Shown here: in pieces, positions 23,401 to 35,617 of the stretch
Position numbering within the stretch: the first letter of the stretch is position 1
How the letters are laid out: the number at the start of each line of letters is the position of its first letter
Origin: Craterostigma plantagineum
Lineage: Eukaryota; Streptophyta; Magnoliopsida; Lamiales; Linderniaceae
Assembly (NCBI GenBank): GCA_027422505.1
Contig: JAPQWV010001589.1
Location: 17,001-81,000, forward strand
Direction of reading: 5' to 3'
Length of the DNA: 64,000 bases
Notes under the pieces: generated by a model
The model's input: the letters and a program-made list of their open reading frames with translations, nothing else
Database searches by the model: none
Told to the model about the DNA's origin: nothing
Position numbers and translations under genes: made by a program

Positions 23401-23469
23401 GTATTCCCGTCATGTGTGTGGAGCAACCAGGGTCAAGGTACTACACATGATGGATCTGCAAAAACAAAT
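20420..23469 (-). pseudogene. Copia copy B pol
   Basis: Minus strand. Protease end/GAG-pre-integrase (YLDPGCSTHMTG at ~23440, SVGQFCDKGF-like segment, LWHQRVSHLN at ~23070), integrase core with MDLCEPM (first Asp kept), RT with [36 protein letters not shown] and YVDDIIFGSTN (~21150), and RNase H end (AEYVVAASCCSQ, IPIYSDSQSAIAI, RTKHIDIR). Pol processes Gag, copies RNA to DNA and inserts it. Copy B has TGG changed to TAG at the first Trp of the protease block, many shifts, and a deletion joining RYLK of RT to AEYV of RNase H that removes the N-terminal RNase H. The stop after LGMLNLP at 20420 marks the normal pol end. Confidence 0.85.
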
Positions 23470-24346
23470 TTAAAGAGCTTTAGGTACCCACTTATAAATA
23501 GGTCCTCTCAGATTAGCAGATTTCTTCTTAGGTTCAGATATGGTTCCTAAACTAGTGTTAGTAGGAGCTTTAACAATTCAAGTCAATCGCGAAGGAGTTG
23601 AGTTGGGTTTGCCCTTCGAAGACATTTTTGGCTTTCGTCTTTTTAGGCGGGGATTTAAGAATCCATTTAGGTTGAACCTTGCAGGGAAGATTAACTTCAG
23701 CTCGGACAAATGCTGTAGTAGGCTTGAGCGTGGGAAAGATCTTTTCATTGGATAGTCTCCTAAGGTGCTTGGGGGATTCGATCTTAACGGGATACCTTAT
23801 GTGAGAACAAACATGAATAGTGCCATATGCTTTCTTTATGGCTGGATCTTGTTTCCTACTGATCTTCCTAGGGTATTTGTTTTAGAATGATTAATTTTTA
23901 TTGCTGAAGTAGAGCCAGTTTCGAAATTAGTGCTTCTAAAAGTGATTGGCTGAAGAGAACATGTAGAAATAATTATTTGAACAGAAAAAACAGCTCTTTT
24001 ATTTCTACGAGTGTCTTTTATTTGTACAGAAGGAGAAATTTTCTTAGATGCATTCAAATCTACGGGCTCCTTCTCTATTTTTAAACTAGACACTCCCGCC
24101 TTCGACTCTAATACTCGCACTACGCTCCCTGTAGACGTAAGCGAAACGTTAGAATTTTTTAAAGTGTCATTCTTAATTTTCTGATCTTTCGAAGGCGTTT
24201 TTTTCTTTCTTCACGCTTTTCAGAATGATATTTTCAGTTGAGGGAGATGCGTGAGAAATGGCTTGAGGGATGGAGGAAGCTTTGAGATTTTCCATCTCTT
24301 TTAGGAATTTTTTTCTTTTTAGCTTCAAATTCTTTTTTTTTTTCAA

Positions 24347-24485
24347 AATCTCATCCCTGTGACATTTTCCTAAGCCTGCCACATGGGCCCAGACATGTCC
24401 GATTGACCTGGTCGGCCTGCTTAGCAGGTAGTGGGTCGGCCCCGGGGTTTCACCATCGGCATTCCCCGTTTACCAAAAAAAAAAA
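24347..24485 (+). mobile_element. 5'-truncated SINE copy
   Basis: The plus strand starts inside the B box (AATCTCATCCCTGTGAC) and runs to CCCCGTTTACC plus an A run. It matches the body of the SINE at 14535-14736, in opposite orientation, with scattered changes. The A box is missing, so it cannot be transcribed by its own promoter. Clear target duplications are not seen. Confidence 0.75.
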
Positions 24486-24598
24486 CAAAAACAAATCTCT
24501 CTTTCTTTTTCTAAAGAAGCTCTTAACTCTTCTATTTTCCTTATAATAGGGGTATATAGAGAAATTTTCAGAATGATGAGATTGAGCTTCCTTATTAT

Positions 24599-24835
24599 TA
24601 GAATGATATTCAAGAACTTGAACTGATTAAAGGCACCAACCCTTGGGAAGATTTCCAGTGTCGTTGCTTTGATTCAGTTCGTCATAGCAAAAGGGGATTT
24701 CAGCCTTGGTTTTGGCTAGAATGATATTCAAGAACTTGAACTGATTCAAGGCTCCACCTTGGGAAGATTCCAGTGTCGTTGCTTTGATTCAGTTCGTCAT
24801 AGCAAAAGGGGATTTCAGTCTTGGTTTTGGCTTTT
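24599..24835. repeat. 118 bp tandem duplication in copy B gag
   Basis: Two adjacent copies start TAGAATGATATTCAAGAAC at 24599 and 24717. They differ by a few substitutions and small indels. Copies A and C lack the duplication, so it arose in copy B. Confidence 0.85.
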
Positions 24836-26495
24836 CTCTTGGCTTCTTCTATTCATAGGTTTCCTTTTCCCCAGTAAAAGCCATGAGAGAGGTTAGTTTG
24901 AGACTCATGTATTTGACATCGTAGAGTTGTTTACAGTCAACTTTCTTTAAGTGACATGGATTCTCAAAACCTAAGCCATACTTATAATCATAATATTCTA
25001 AGTCCTTGGGCTGATTAAAAAATATAGTCTATTCAGATTGTCCCTTCTTTACTATAAGATCATCTTATTTAATTTTAGTGTATAATTTCTTACGCTCTTC
25101 TCCTAATAGAGCAAAGTTGTTTTCTACCGTCAATTTTGGCGGCTTTACAGGCATCTAGGTCTTTCCTAAGTTCACGAACCTTAGTATTAGATTCATCTAA
25201 TTCAGCTTCTAGGTTGGTGATCCTAGTAGTCACTTCTGTTAACCTACAATTGAGGTTAGCTTTCTCATTGAGATTTTAACTAAGCAATTATAGTTATTTT
25301 CTAGCATGTCTTCTAATTCTTTAACTTTTAAATCATGTTGCCTTATCTGAGGCTTTGTAGTCTCAATGTAATGTAGGCTCTTAGTAAGTTCTTCTATTTT
25401 GAATTAGAGCACCTAAGTTCTGATTCGAGACTAGAAATTTTCTCCTGAGATTTAGCTAGTTTTCTTCTCTACTTCTTTTACGCTTTTCTGCTCATGTTTC
25501 ATGTTAGTGTATGCTAATTGATACGATTCTAACATGGTCAAATAATGTGGAAGGAGAACTACCTCCTCAGAAGATTCGGATGCTTGGTCTTCGCTCCGTC
25601 GGTTTGAGGTTTCAGCGTCAGAATGCTCGTCCAGTGGGCCTTAGGGCGTGAGCTAGACGTGTCCTCGAGCCAGTGGTCTTGTTATGCCATTAAACTACTC
25701 CAGCTTTCTTCTGCTTTGTGAGTTGAAGCTTCTTGGAGTAGTAGTTAGTGTCTCTCTTCTTTGGAAGAGTGCATTCTCTGGCATAATGACCAGGTTTCCC
25801 GCAGTTAAAGCACTTGGTCGGTTCTTTTGGCTATTTTGAACTTCGAAGACTCAGGTGCATGTTCTTTGTTCCTTGAGCTCCAGGTCCGAAGTCGATTGCT
25901 GATGATGAGGACTTCTTTTGAAGCATTGTCTTGCTCATCATTTCCCGATTAACGCCAACTGCTTTCCCAGCACTTTCATGTTAGGCTTCATGTCTGAATC
26001 TGATTCATCTTCAGACTCTGAGGGGTAGGAGGCTTAATGATCTTTTCTTTTGTGGTTTTGAGCTTCTCTTCTCTGAGACAGGGCAACCGAGTCGTCGATA
26101 AGTTTGCCCTATGCTCTTTTCTGAATCTCGCTTATGTCTTCCTCGTGCTGTGCGAGGTTGTCGTACATGGCGTGGATATCCAACTCCTCAAGGTCTTGTC
26201 GGATTTGAGCGGATATCTTTTTCCATTCTGAGGACAGAGATGAAAGAATCGTATGTTAGTTTCCATGTTTGTCTTCATGATTTCTAGTTTCCTAATCTCA
26301 TTTAGGAGTGTGAGATATCTCTGATAAAGATCATGTAAGCACTCCTCGAGTATAGCTCTAAAGGAATCGTAGGCTGTGAGAATATTTGCCTTCTTGGCCT
26401 TGATGTCGACTTCTGTTCATTGCATCATCTTATGCAGCTCATCCCACATTCCTTAGCTGTTGGAATGCTGTTTAGCTGCCGATAGATGTCGTTCT

Positions 26496-27430
26496 GTGCT
26501 TAATTGACTTGAATTTGATGCGTATGTGCTTGTTTAAGTGCTAAATGATGATTGCGAACAGATTTGTAGCCGTTTGAACTTCGATTTTTAGGATTAAATC
26601 GATTCTTGAAGTCACTGTTTGCATGAACATGAAGAACACGTTCTGATTTTGATCAAATTCGACATATTTTGCTTCATAAGTGTTTTTAATTGCTTGTTTG
26701 TGCGTAGTTAGTACATGATTGCGAGCAATTACCTGAAATATCACTGCCTAATTCCATGTTTTTGCTTGAATCTGTGTTAATCGTATTCTGTCATTTTTCT
26801 CGATCGTTCTAATTTTTCTCGCTAGGTTTACGATCGGATTAATTTCTCGATCGAAAAAAACTTGGCGCGACAAATTTTTCTCGGTCAGAATACGAAGTCA
26901 GCGCTAGAATCATTAACACTAGAAACGATTTTAGTTAAACTCGAGCATTATTCAGCGAAAATCTTTTTCGAGGAAGACTAATTTTGACTGCACGCGTAAA
27001 CACTTTCCCTCGAAAACCTTTTTCGGTCAGACATTTAAGTTTGACCAAGCAAAAAATCATTTACACGTGAGAAACGTTTCTAGTCAACGGATTTATTTTG
27101 ACTTGTCGAGAAACTTACTAACGTACTGTTTCTTTACGATCGAAATAAATTCACGATCAAAAATTTTTCTCGACCGAACGGTTTTTTTGGGCAATTAATT
27201 TCGCTCGAAAAATATTTCGCTGACATACTTTCTCGCACGAGAACAGTACATTTTATTACATTTCGACGAAATTATTTTCGATCAAACTTTAAATAATCGA
27301 AAATAATTCTCAACAAATTTTCGAATCAAACGCTACTAACGAACTTTGTCACTTGTGAAGCACATTACATCATCTTCAAACGTTCAAAACAATTAACGAA
27401 GATCCTTCAACAACTCAAGTACAACACAAA
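26496..27430 (+). other. Gag leader of copy C, rich in TCGATCG-like motifs
   Basis: Non-coding. The left part matches the copy A leader. From about 26780 to 27330 motifs such as TTTCTCGATCG, TTACGATCG and CTCGACCG recur every 20-50 bp. It ends at the gag ATG (ACACAAAATGGATGC) at 27431. Confidence 0.6.
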
Positions 27431-30290
27431 ATGGATGCATACTCGCTTGGAAATGACAACCGTCCACCGATCTTGCAACGAGGCGAATATATCGTATGGA
27501 GAAGCCGCTTCCTCAATTTTATCGCTCTAAAAGATCTAGCCGAGAATTTTCTGAGATCACTAGAAGAGGGACCAGCACAGTTTTGGGTACATGTCCCCGG
27601 TGATGAAACAGCAACTCCTCAAATTCCCGCATCTAGGCGACTGAAGAAGCGTAGGGAGTACACAATCGAGGAGAGGGCTCGAGCTAAGGCTGATCTAGTA
27701 GCCATGAACACCCTCATGCAGGGCATCCCCAACGTTTATATATAGACAGATTGATAGCCTTTCATCGGCTAAAGGAATGGGGGATGAACTGCATAGGATG
27801 ATGCAGAGGACGGAAGTTGGCATAAAGGCCAAAAAGGCGAACATTCTCACTGCCTACGACTCCTTCAAAATAAAATCGGAGGAGAGTCGATACGAGATCT
27901 ACCAAGATACCTCACTCTTCACAACGAATGAGGAAGATGAAAACCACGAAGACCAATATGGAGACAAACATCAGATTTCATCTTCTCTGCCGCGGAATGG
28001 AAGAAAATGTCCACTCAAATTCGACAAAGTAAAGATCTAGAGGAGTTGGATACAGATCGAAGACCTGTTGCCTTAGTCTCGGAGAAGAGGAGCTCAAAAT
28101 CAAGAAAAGAAAATATCGCTAGGCCTCAGCCAACACACTTCGGACTACAAGCTCTAAAACAAAGAACGTGCACCAGAGAGCTCCGAAGTCAAGAACCTAA
28201 AGAGTCTACCAAATGCTTCAACTGTGGGAAGCCAGGTCACTTTGGCCAGAGGTGCACTCTTCCAAGAGATATGCCAACTACTACTCCATGAACTCCAATT
28301 GACTAAACAGAAAGAAGCTGGAGTAGCTCTCATGGCCGAACAAGACCAATGGCTCGAGGACACGTCGAGTTCTGAAGAAGAGAATTTAGCCCTCATGGCC
28401 CATCTCGACAATGAATCGGAAGCCGACACATCCAACCGGACGGACGAAGACAACGCATCCACCTCGTCAAAGGAGGAAGTCTCTTCTTCCACATTATTGA
28501 CCATGTTAGAATCATATCAAACACAATATGCTAACATGAAACGTGAGCAGAAAGTATTAAGGAAGCGAGAATAAACTTGAGAGATCTCAGGAGAAGATAG
28601 ATAGTCTCCAATCAGAACTTAGGAGCTCTAGTGCGAAAATGGAAGAACTCACTAAGAGCCTACATTCTAGAGAGACTAGTCAACCTCAAGTAGGACAGCA
28701 TAGTGAAAAGATTAAGGAATTAGAATATAGGCTAGCAAATAACTACAACTGTTTGGTTAGGAATCTCAACCAGAAAACCACCTTAAATTGTAGGATAACC
28801 GAAGCTACCTCTAGGATCACTTACTTAGAAGCTCAATTAGAAATGTCAAATGCTAAGGTTAGTGAGCTTAGTAAAGAACTAGATGCCTGTCAAGCCGCTA
28901 ACGGTAGAAAACAATTATTCTCTCCATAAGTGAGGAACGCAAGAAGTTATATGCAAAAATTAAAAAATTAGATGACCTTCTTACGCGTAGGGGACTAAAC
29001 AGACGATATTCTTAAACAAGCCCAAGGATATAGAGTTTTATAATCCAATAGAAGGCATATGTTTCACTAACCCACATGTTTTACGGAAGAAAGAAACATA
29101 TGATATTAAGAACATGGGTTTAGCGGCAACCTATCTTAGAAACTTTACGGAATCGACATACGAGATTGCTTTCGATTCATCCATTAGACAACCCTCACAT
29201 GGGCCTGAAGATCCCCTTTGACTACAATGAACTAAATGAAAGACAAAAATAGGAAAAAAAAAGGAAATCTCTAACACCCGTCAGTGATTTGGTTCAGTTC
29301 TACCTCCTGATTCTCAAACGCACTATGAGGAAGTCAAAAACGTTAATTATAAAAAATCTCTCTACAAACCCCCTATCATAAAACAGATAAGGGAGTCACA
29401 GACAAAGTTAGATAAAGAACGAGAGAATTTCGAAGCTGAAAAGAAAAAGTTTCTAAAGAGATGGAAAATCTCAAGGCTTCCTCATCTTCCCAAACTACCT
29501 CTCACGCTACTATAAAAAGCGTGAAAATCGAAAATCGCCTTCGAATGATCATAAGTGCACTAATAATTCTGTAAAAAGTGCTCAGACTAATTTTATTTCA
29601 CCTACGTCCACAGGGAGCAGCGTAGGGGCAGCACTGAGAACGAAGGCGAGAGTGTCTAGTGATAAAATAAAAAAGGAGCCAGTAGATTTGACCGTTTCTA
29701 AAAATGTTACTCCTTCTATTTCAACAAAAGACACTCGTAGTAATAAAAGTGTCATTTCTACTTTTCACGTAATTGCTTCTACTTGGTCACTTCAGCCCTA
29801 TCACCTTTAGAAGCAACAATTTCGAAATATGCTCAACTTCTAAAATGAAAGATAATCATTCTGAAGCAAATGCCACTAGAAAGAATCGTAGGAAACAAGA
29901 TCCATCCATAAAGAAACCTCGTGGGCGCCGTACATGCCTGTACTCACCTAAGGTATCCCGTAGACATTAAATCCCCCAAGCACCTTAGGAGACTATCACA
30001 AGAAAAGATCTTTTCCTCAATCAAACCTACCAAAGCATTTGCACGTGCTGAAATAACCTTCCCTGCAAGGTTCAACCAAATGGGTTCCTAAATCTCCGCC
30101 TAGGACGACAAAAGCCGAAAAGGCCAAGTCACCTAAAGAGGCAAAACTCAAACCCACTTCTTCGAAAGTGAAATGGGTTATCAATACTCCCTCAAGTAAT
30201 AATTTAGGAACTATATCTGAACCTAAAAATATATCTGCTAATCAGAGAGGACCCATGTTTAAGTGGGTACCTAAAGCTTCTCTAACTTGT
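27431..30290 (+). pseudogene. Copia copy C gag
   Basis: It begins MDAYSLGNDNRPPILQRGEY and runs 104 codons in frame (UBN2-type gag N-terminus). After a shift come the DELHRMMQRTEVGIKAKKAN block and the CCHC knuckle CFNCGKPGHFGQRC at 28214-28255. Then comes QKEAGVALMAEQDQWLEDTS, a long coiled-coil region (MEELTKSLHSRETSQ to ELSKELDACQAANG, 28639-28905), and a basic/Ser-rich tail ending GPMFKWVPKAS near 30280. The ATG has the same position relative to the conserved core as in related gags, so I accept it. Frame breaks near 27743, 28030, 28290 and later disable it. In copies B and D gag stops right after KWVPKAL; in C that stop is mutated and the gag frame runs on into the pol overlap. Confidence 0.83.
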
Positions 30291-33200
30291 TTTTGCAGAT
30301 CCATCATGTGTGGTACCTCGACTCTGGTTGCTCCACACACATGACTGGTAATAAAGAGCTGCTGAGCAACTACAAAGACCGGCCAAACGGCAAAGTCAGA
30401 TTCAGAAACAATGACTCCGCTCCAATTCTTTGAAATAGAGATATCATTCTAGAGAATCTGACAATAAAGGATGTCTCATATGTCGATGGCCTCCACCATA
30501 ACTTGTTCAGCATAGGCCAGTTCTGTGACAAAGGGTTCCAGGTGGTCTTTTATGCTGACCGGTGCAGAATTTTGGATAGTCAGGACACAGAACTCCTTCA
30601 AGGACTTCGGAAATCCAATCTTTACACGTTCAACCTGACGTCCGTGCGGCCCTCGACAGTTGTATGCCTCATTTCTCAGATTGTTTTACAGAGGAACAAC
30701 TTATGGCATCAACGACCGTCTCATCTGAATATGAAAGCTCTCCAACGTCTTTCTACGAAAAAGTTGGTTCACGGTCTTCCAACTATACTACTACAAATGG
30801 AGCATCAGTGTTCGGCATGTCAATTAGGAAAAATAAAGCGAGCGTCTCATCACGTCAAGCAAATTGCATCTACATCTCATCACTAGTATCAACGGAAGAA
30901 AGTACGTGCCAGTGATCGTAGATGACTACTCTCGCTACACTTGGACAAAGTTCCTCCGAGCCAAAGATGAGACCGGTGACTTGATAATCAACTTTGTGAG
31001 CACGACTCAGAATCTGCTGCAACAGACTATTCAAGTTATTCGAACAGACAACGGCACTGAGTTCAATAACAACTACCTCAGTGAGTTTTATCAGAAACTT
31101 GGAATAAGTCAACAATTTTCAGCTGCCAAGATCCTCAACAGAATGGGGTAGTCGAACGGAAAAACCGAACACTGGTGGAAACAGCTCGTACAATGCTGAT
31201 CCATTCAGGACTTCCACACTTTCTATGGGATGAAGCAGTCAATACCGCTTGTTTTACCCAAAACAGGACGATGGTTCACAAATGGTTCAACAAGACTCCG
31301 TACAAGATTGTGAATAAGCCCAGCATCTCATTTCTTAAAGTCTTCAGGTGCAAGTGCTTTGTGGCTAACGATTGAGAGCAACGTGCAAAGTTCGACCCTA
31401 AAGCATTCGAAGCAACTTTCGTCGGGTATTCTTCAACATCAAAAGCGTACCAAGTATACATCAAGTCCAACCGAACAATTAAGGAAATATATAATATCAC
31501 TTTCCACGAAGTGGCAGAAATGGCTTCTGGTCACTTCAGTCCAGGACCCGTACTTAACCCGATGGCTCCTGCACAATTCAGTTCAGGACCCGCACTTAAC
31601 CCGTTGGCTGCTGAAGACAACATATCAGAACCCGTAATCACTGGTGTGTTGGCACAAAACCAACAGAAGATGGCAACAACTCCGAATTCAACATCAGAAA
31701 AAGCAACGAGATTTGTATTAGACGATTTAGACTCTCTCTTCAAACCAGTATATCGGTCACACACTGCTACACCTACAGCGGATTCTCCACCCGACGAAAC
31801 CGACGTACCAAGTTCTTCTTACGTGCCTACCCCGCCCGATTCAGAATTGCCACATAATAACGAATAACCGACAGTGGTTGTTGAGGAAGAATCATCAGAG
31901 ACGAACGACCCAAGTGCAGAATTGGAACTTCCTCAAACATATGATCAATCGGAGACTATAGGAAATCTAGACCCACAGATGGCTGACGCATCGACTTCAG
32001 CCTTGCCTCATGAGCGCAAGTGGACTAGAGGTCACCCGGTCGATCAGATAATTGGCGATCCTTCGGATGGAGTGAGGACACGTCGTCAACACAGTCTTTT
32101 CAGCTGCTTCATGAGCCAATACGAGCCTACTAAAGTAGCAGACGCACTACGAGACCCGGATTGGATAATTGCGATGCAAGAAGAAATCAACCAATTCGAA
32201 CGTCTTCAACTGTGGACCTTAGTACCCCGTCCGCATGGGAAGACAATAGTCGGAATTAAATGGGTATTCAAAAACAAGAAAAATGAAGATGGTGAAGTGA
32301 TCCGGAACAAAGCAAGGCTAGTTACGAAGGGATACAATCAACAGGAAGGCATCGACTACGACGAGACATATGCTCATGTTGCCCGAATCGAAGCTATCCA
32401 CCTTCACCTGGCTTATGCGGTCACAAAGACTTCAAAGCATATTAGATGGATGTTAAGACCGCCTTTCTCAACGGCGTGTTAAAAGAAGAAGTCTACGTCG
32501 CTCAGCGGAAGGCTTCGTTGATCAAGAACATCCCAATCACGTCTATCGATTGGACAAAGCTCTCTATGGACTAAAACAAGCCCCACGTGCTTGGTACGAT
32601 GTCCTGAGTGAATTCCTCGTGAAGTCTGGATTCATCCGAGGAACGATAGACACAACCCACTTCATCAAATGGAAAGACAAAGATCTGATGGTCGTTCAAG
32701 TATACGTCGACGATCTTCGGATCAACTAATCCACGGCTTTGCACGAAGTTCGGAGATCTAATGAAAAGCAAGTTCGAGATGAGTCACATGGGAGAGATGC
32801 AGTTCTTTTTAGGACTACAAGTCAGGCAACTCGAAGATGTGATTTTCATTAGTCAGACAAAATACATCAAGGATATTCTGAAGAAATTCCACCAACACCA
32901 GAGCAAGCCTCTCAGCACTCCTATGTCACCAAGCTGCAAGTTGGATGCCGATCCCTCTGGCAAGTCGGTCGACATCATACTGTATTGCAGCATCATTGGA
33001 TCTCTTCTCTACCTCACTTCGAGTCGGCCGGATATCATGTTTACCACCTGCTTATGTGCCAGTTTTCAAGCCGATCCCAAAGAATCCCATATGCTCGCGG
33101 TCAAAAGGATTCTGCGTTACCTTAAGGGCACTTCTACCCTTGGACTATGGTATCCAAGGGTACGAAATTCAAACTTATTGGCTATACTGATGCTGATTAG

Positions 33201-33620
33201 GCAGGTTGTCGAATGGACAGGAAAAGCACGTCTGGTGGCGCTCAATTTCTAGGCGAAAAGCTGGTCTGCTGGTCATCCAAAAAGCAGAATTGTGTCAACT
33301 TCGACGGCCGAAGCAGAATACGTAGCTGCCGCCAGTTGTTGCTCCCAGATGCTGTGGATGCGGACACAACTTTGCGACTATGGGTACAATTTAAATAATA
33401 TACCCATATATAGTGATAGTCAAAGTGCCATCGCTATTACTTGCAATCATGTTCATCACTCACGCACAAAACACATAGATAGTAGATATCACTTTATCAA
33501 AGATAGGCACAATAGATATGTATTTTGTGAACAAGGAGTTTCAACTAGCCGACATTTTCACCAAGGCTTTGGATGAGAAACGATTCCAATTCCTTGTCGG
33601 AAAATTAGGCATGTTGAGAA
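30291..33620 (+). pseudogene. Copia copy C pol
   Basis: Protease block YLDSGCSTHMTG near 30315-30350, GAG-pre-integrase (FSIGQFCDKGF, LWHQRPSHLNMKAL), integrase core (INGRKYVPVIVDDYSRYTWT and RTDNGTEFNNNYL), a linker, RT ([45 protein letters not shown]), then PDIMFTTCLCASFQADPKES and RNase H ending with SDSQSAIAI and RTKHID. Two lesions hit catalytic sites. A deletion near 30885 removes the segment that in copies B and D holds the integrase MDLC/TDLC Asp. A 5 bp deletion just after YVDD (32698-32712) shifts the RT frame. Other shifts occur throughout, and the final stop is mutated. Normally this polyprotein acts inside the Gag particle. Confidence 0.85.
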
Positions 33621-34364
33621 ACGTACTATGTGCATTACCTGATCTTCTGTGCTATCACATGATCTATTCCATGTGTTTTCCATGCTTATTTGTCTTTATC
33701 ATGCGTGATAACAAAAACAATATAATAATAAATATATATATATATATGATAATATAATAAAAAATATATAATATAGATATACCTATACTATAAAGGGGAT
33801 AACGAAATCCTTTAGGACGCTTTGATCTAAAGTCACTTAGAAATTTACCCCGACATGTGATCGATTTAATTGCTTAATTTTGTCAGTCTAAGTCGCATTC
33901 TTGTGCTAAAAGGTCATTAGGTTGCTCCACTAGACACAAAGTCGCTTTACATATGCGAGGATTCAAGCCTTGTTCCTTTTTCTTTCTTTGGATCTATTTC
34001 TCGAGTGAGTCACACATCAATTACTTGTCTTACCTAGTGATACTTGGTTTCTTACCCACCTCGCTTTAGATCGTTAGAAAAATGATAAGGGCGCTTAGGA
34101 TACTCCTCACTCGGCCTTATATAATTTTTCCCCTCACATTAGCCCTTAGTCATCCACTTTGAGCCTTCTCCGATGTCCTTTCTTCCTTTGAAACCCATTC
34201 CCTGCCTTCAACCGAATTCTATACTCTTCGGATGGTTGTTCAAACGAGAAAAGGAGGGGGAGAAAAACAAAAGAAAAGGTGATGATGACAAAAGAAGGCA
34301 TTGCTCAACGCGCAAAATTTAGACCAAAGGAACCTGCCTTCCGACTATCTCTTAGAAAGTGGCA

Positions 34365-34660
34365 TGGATCCTGCTGTGAACTTCTCCGACGATAATCTCG
34401 TACGCTCGTCAGAACGGCTGGAAGAGGAGCACCACGAAGTGAACTTCTCCAACGATAATCCGGTCTTATATCGGGAAACGAGAAGAGGAGCGCAGCCTCT
34501 GGTACGAATTCCATAACCGTGAACTTTTCCAAAAGATAATCTCTGAAACCTCTCTAGGGATTAAGAGAAGAGGAGCACGGTATCGGCCCGAGAACCAACA
34601 TGAAGAACTTCGCCTACGATAATCTCCTATAGCCTCGTAGAGAAGCGGAGCTTCAGCTTG
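34365..34660 (+). repeat. Four-unit spacer repeat, copy C
   Basis: Units start at about 34379, 34441, 34521 and 34603 with GAACTTCTCC or variants. Each continues with GATAATC and closes with AGAGGAGC-type purine blocks. Conserved in copies B and D. Confidence 0.65.
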
Positions 34661-35617
34661 AGCATAGCATAAAAAGGGATAGTTCTTAAAAAGAAAAAGA
34701 GGGATAAAAGATTGAATAGAAGAAAAACGTCAAAAAAAAAGGAGACGGACGTATAAATGGAAGATAAGCTCACTTTCCTCTAAATTCCTTCCCTTCTAAG
34801 TCCTAGCCAAACTAAAACCCTTACACCCCTTTGATTCCAATCAATGGTCTCTCGATTAGGTGAAATGATTAAAAAATGCCTCGATCACAGGAAAATTGAC
34901 TTAAACTTGCTTGTGTTGACTTGAGTGATATAAATATAAAATCCCAAGTTATAAATAATTGAGTGCAAGAGCGAACCTAGTGAGAGTTGTGGAAATGGAC
35001 CAGTCTATGAACTTAGGACTTTAGTTTGACGACATGACTTGACTGCATTTTCTTCTTTCAAAATGTCTCGTAAAATTTTAGGTATGACGATTGATCGAAG
35101 CAAAATAATCTGACTCCATACTAATAATAGTAATATACATAAAAACAAATTTTTCATATACATATAGAAAAATAATATTTTTAATTTCTGAAAGAAAAAT
35201 AATAATAATAAAAATATATATAATAATAATAAAATAAAAATTAAAAAAAATTGTGAAAGAAAAATTTCGCACATTCTGACATGAAATATTATATTTCATA
35301 TGCGTTGAATTGAATAAATGCGAATTTGTTCTACTATCGCACATTCTGACATGAAATATTATATTTCATATGCGTTGAATTGTATAAATGCGAATTTGTT
35401 CTAATATCGCACATTCTAAATGTAATTTTAAATTGCATTGGTACTGAATTGTTTAAATGCGATAAATTTTTCATTGCTCTTACCCTCACACAATATTTTA
35501 AGTACATGTTTTCGGGGACCATATACATGTGCTTACTGAGTAAATTTGTGTATTATATGCTCGTGACTTGAATTGATTTCATATGCTTGCATACTTAGTC
35601 AATTCTTGCGCATTATT

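Larger units (their letters stand above)
17455..26495 (-). mobile_element. Copia copy B: gag, pol and spacer
   Basis: Reading the minus strand from 26495: gag without its N-terminus, pol (protease, integrase, RT, RNase H), then ~3 kb of the family's spacer ending near 17455. No LTR, PBS, leader or ORF3 remains. The right end joins the leader of copy C head to head. Every coding part has frame breaks. Confidence 0.8.
23470..26495 (-). pseudogene. Copia copy B gag
   Basis: Minus strand. Gag starts mid-domain (NDIYRQLN, then the HDLYQRYLTLLNE block near 26330), has the CCHC knuckle CFNCGKPGHYAREC at 25771-25812, the acidic block, a coiled-coil extension and a Ser/Lys-rich tail. It ends KWVPKAL and TAA at 23470-23472. 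A 118 bp tandem duplication (24599-24835) and a truncated SINE (24347-24485) lie in the tail. Many frame breaks. The N-terminal ~100 codons are lost at the junction with copy C. Confidence 0.8.

Noticed and set aside
20420..33620. Recent perfect palindrome or assembly artefact joining copies B and C
   Set aside because: The two arms have different lesions, a SINE and a tandem duplication in only one arm, and clear sequence divergence, so they are independent old copies.
34301..34532. Overlapping ORFs on both strands in the spacer
   Set aside because: They fall on the four-unit repeat. Frames are not maintained between copies C and D, so they are repeat-driven.
35005..35344. ORFs of 88-89 codons on the minus strand
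   Set aside because: Translation is Phe/Leu/Ile-rich because the DNA is a poly-AT stretch of the copia spacer. They are not conserved as frames in copies B and D.
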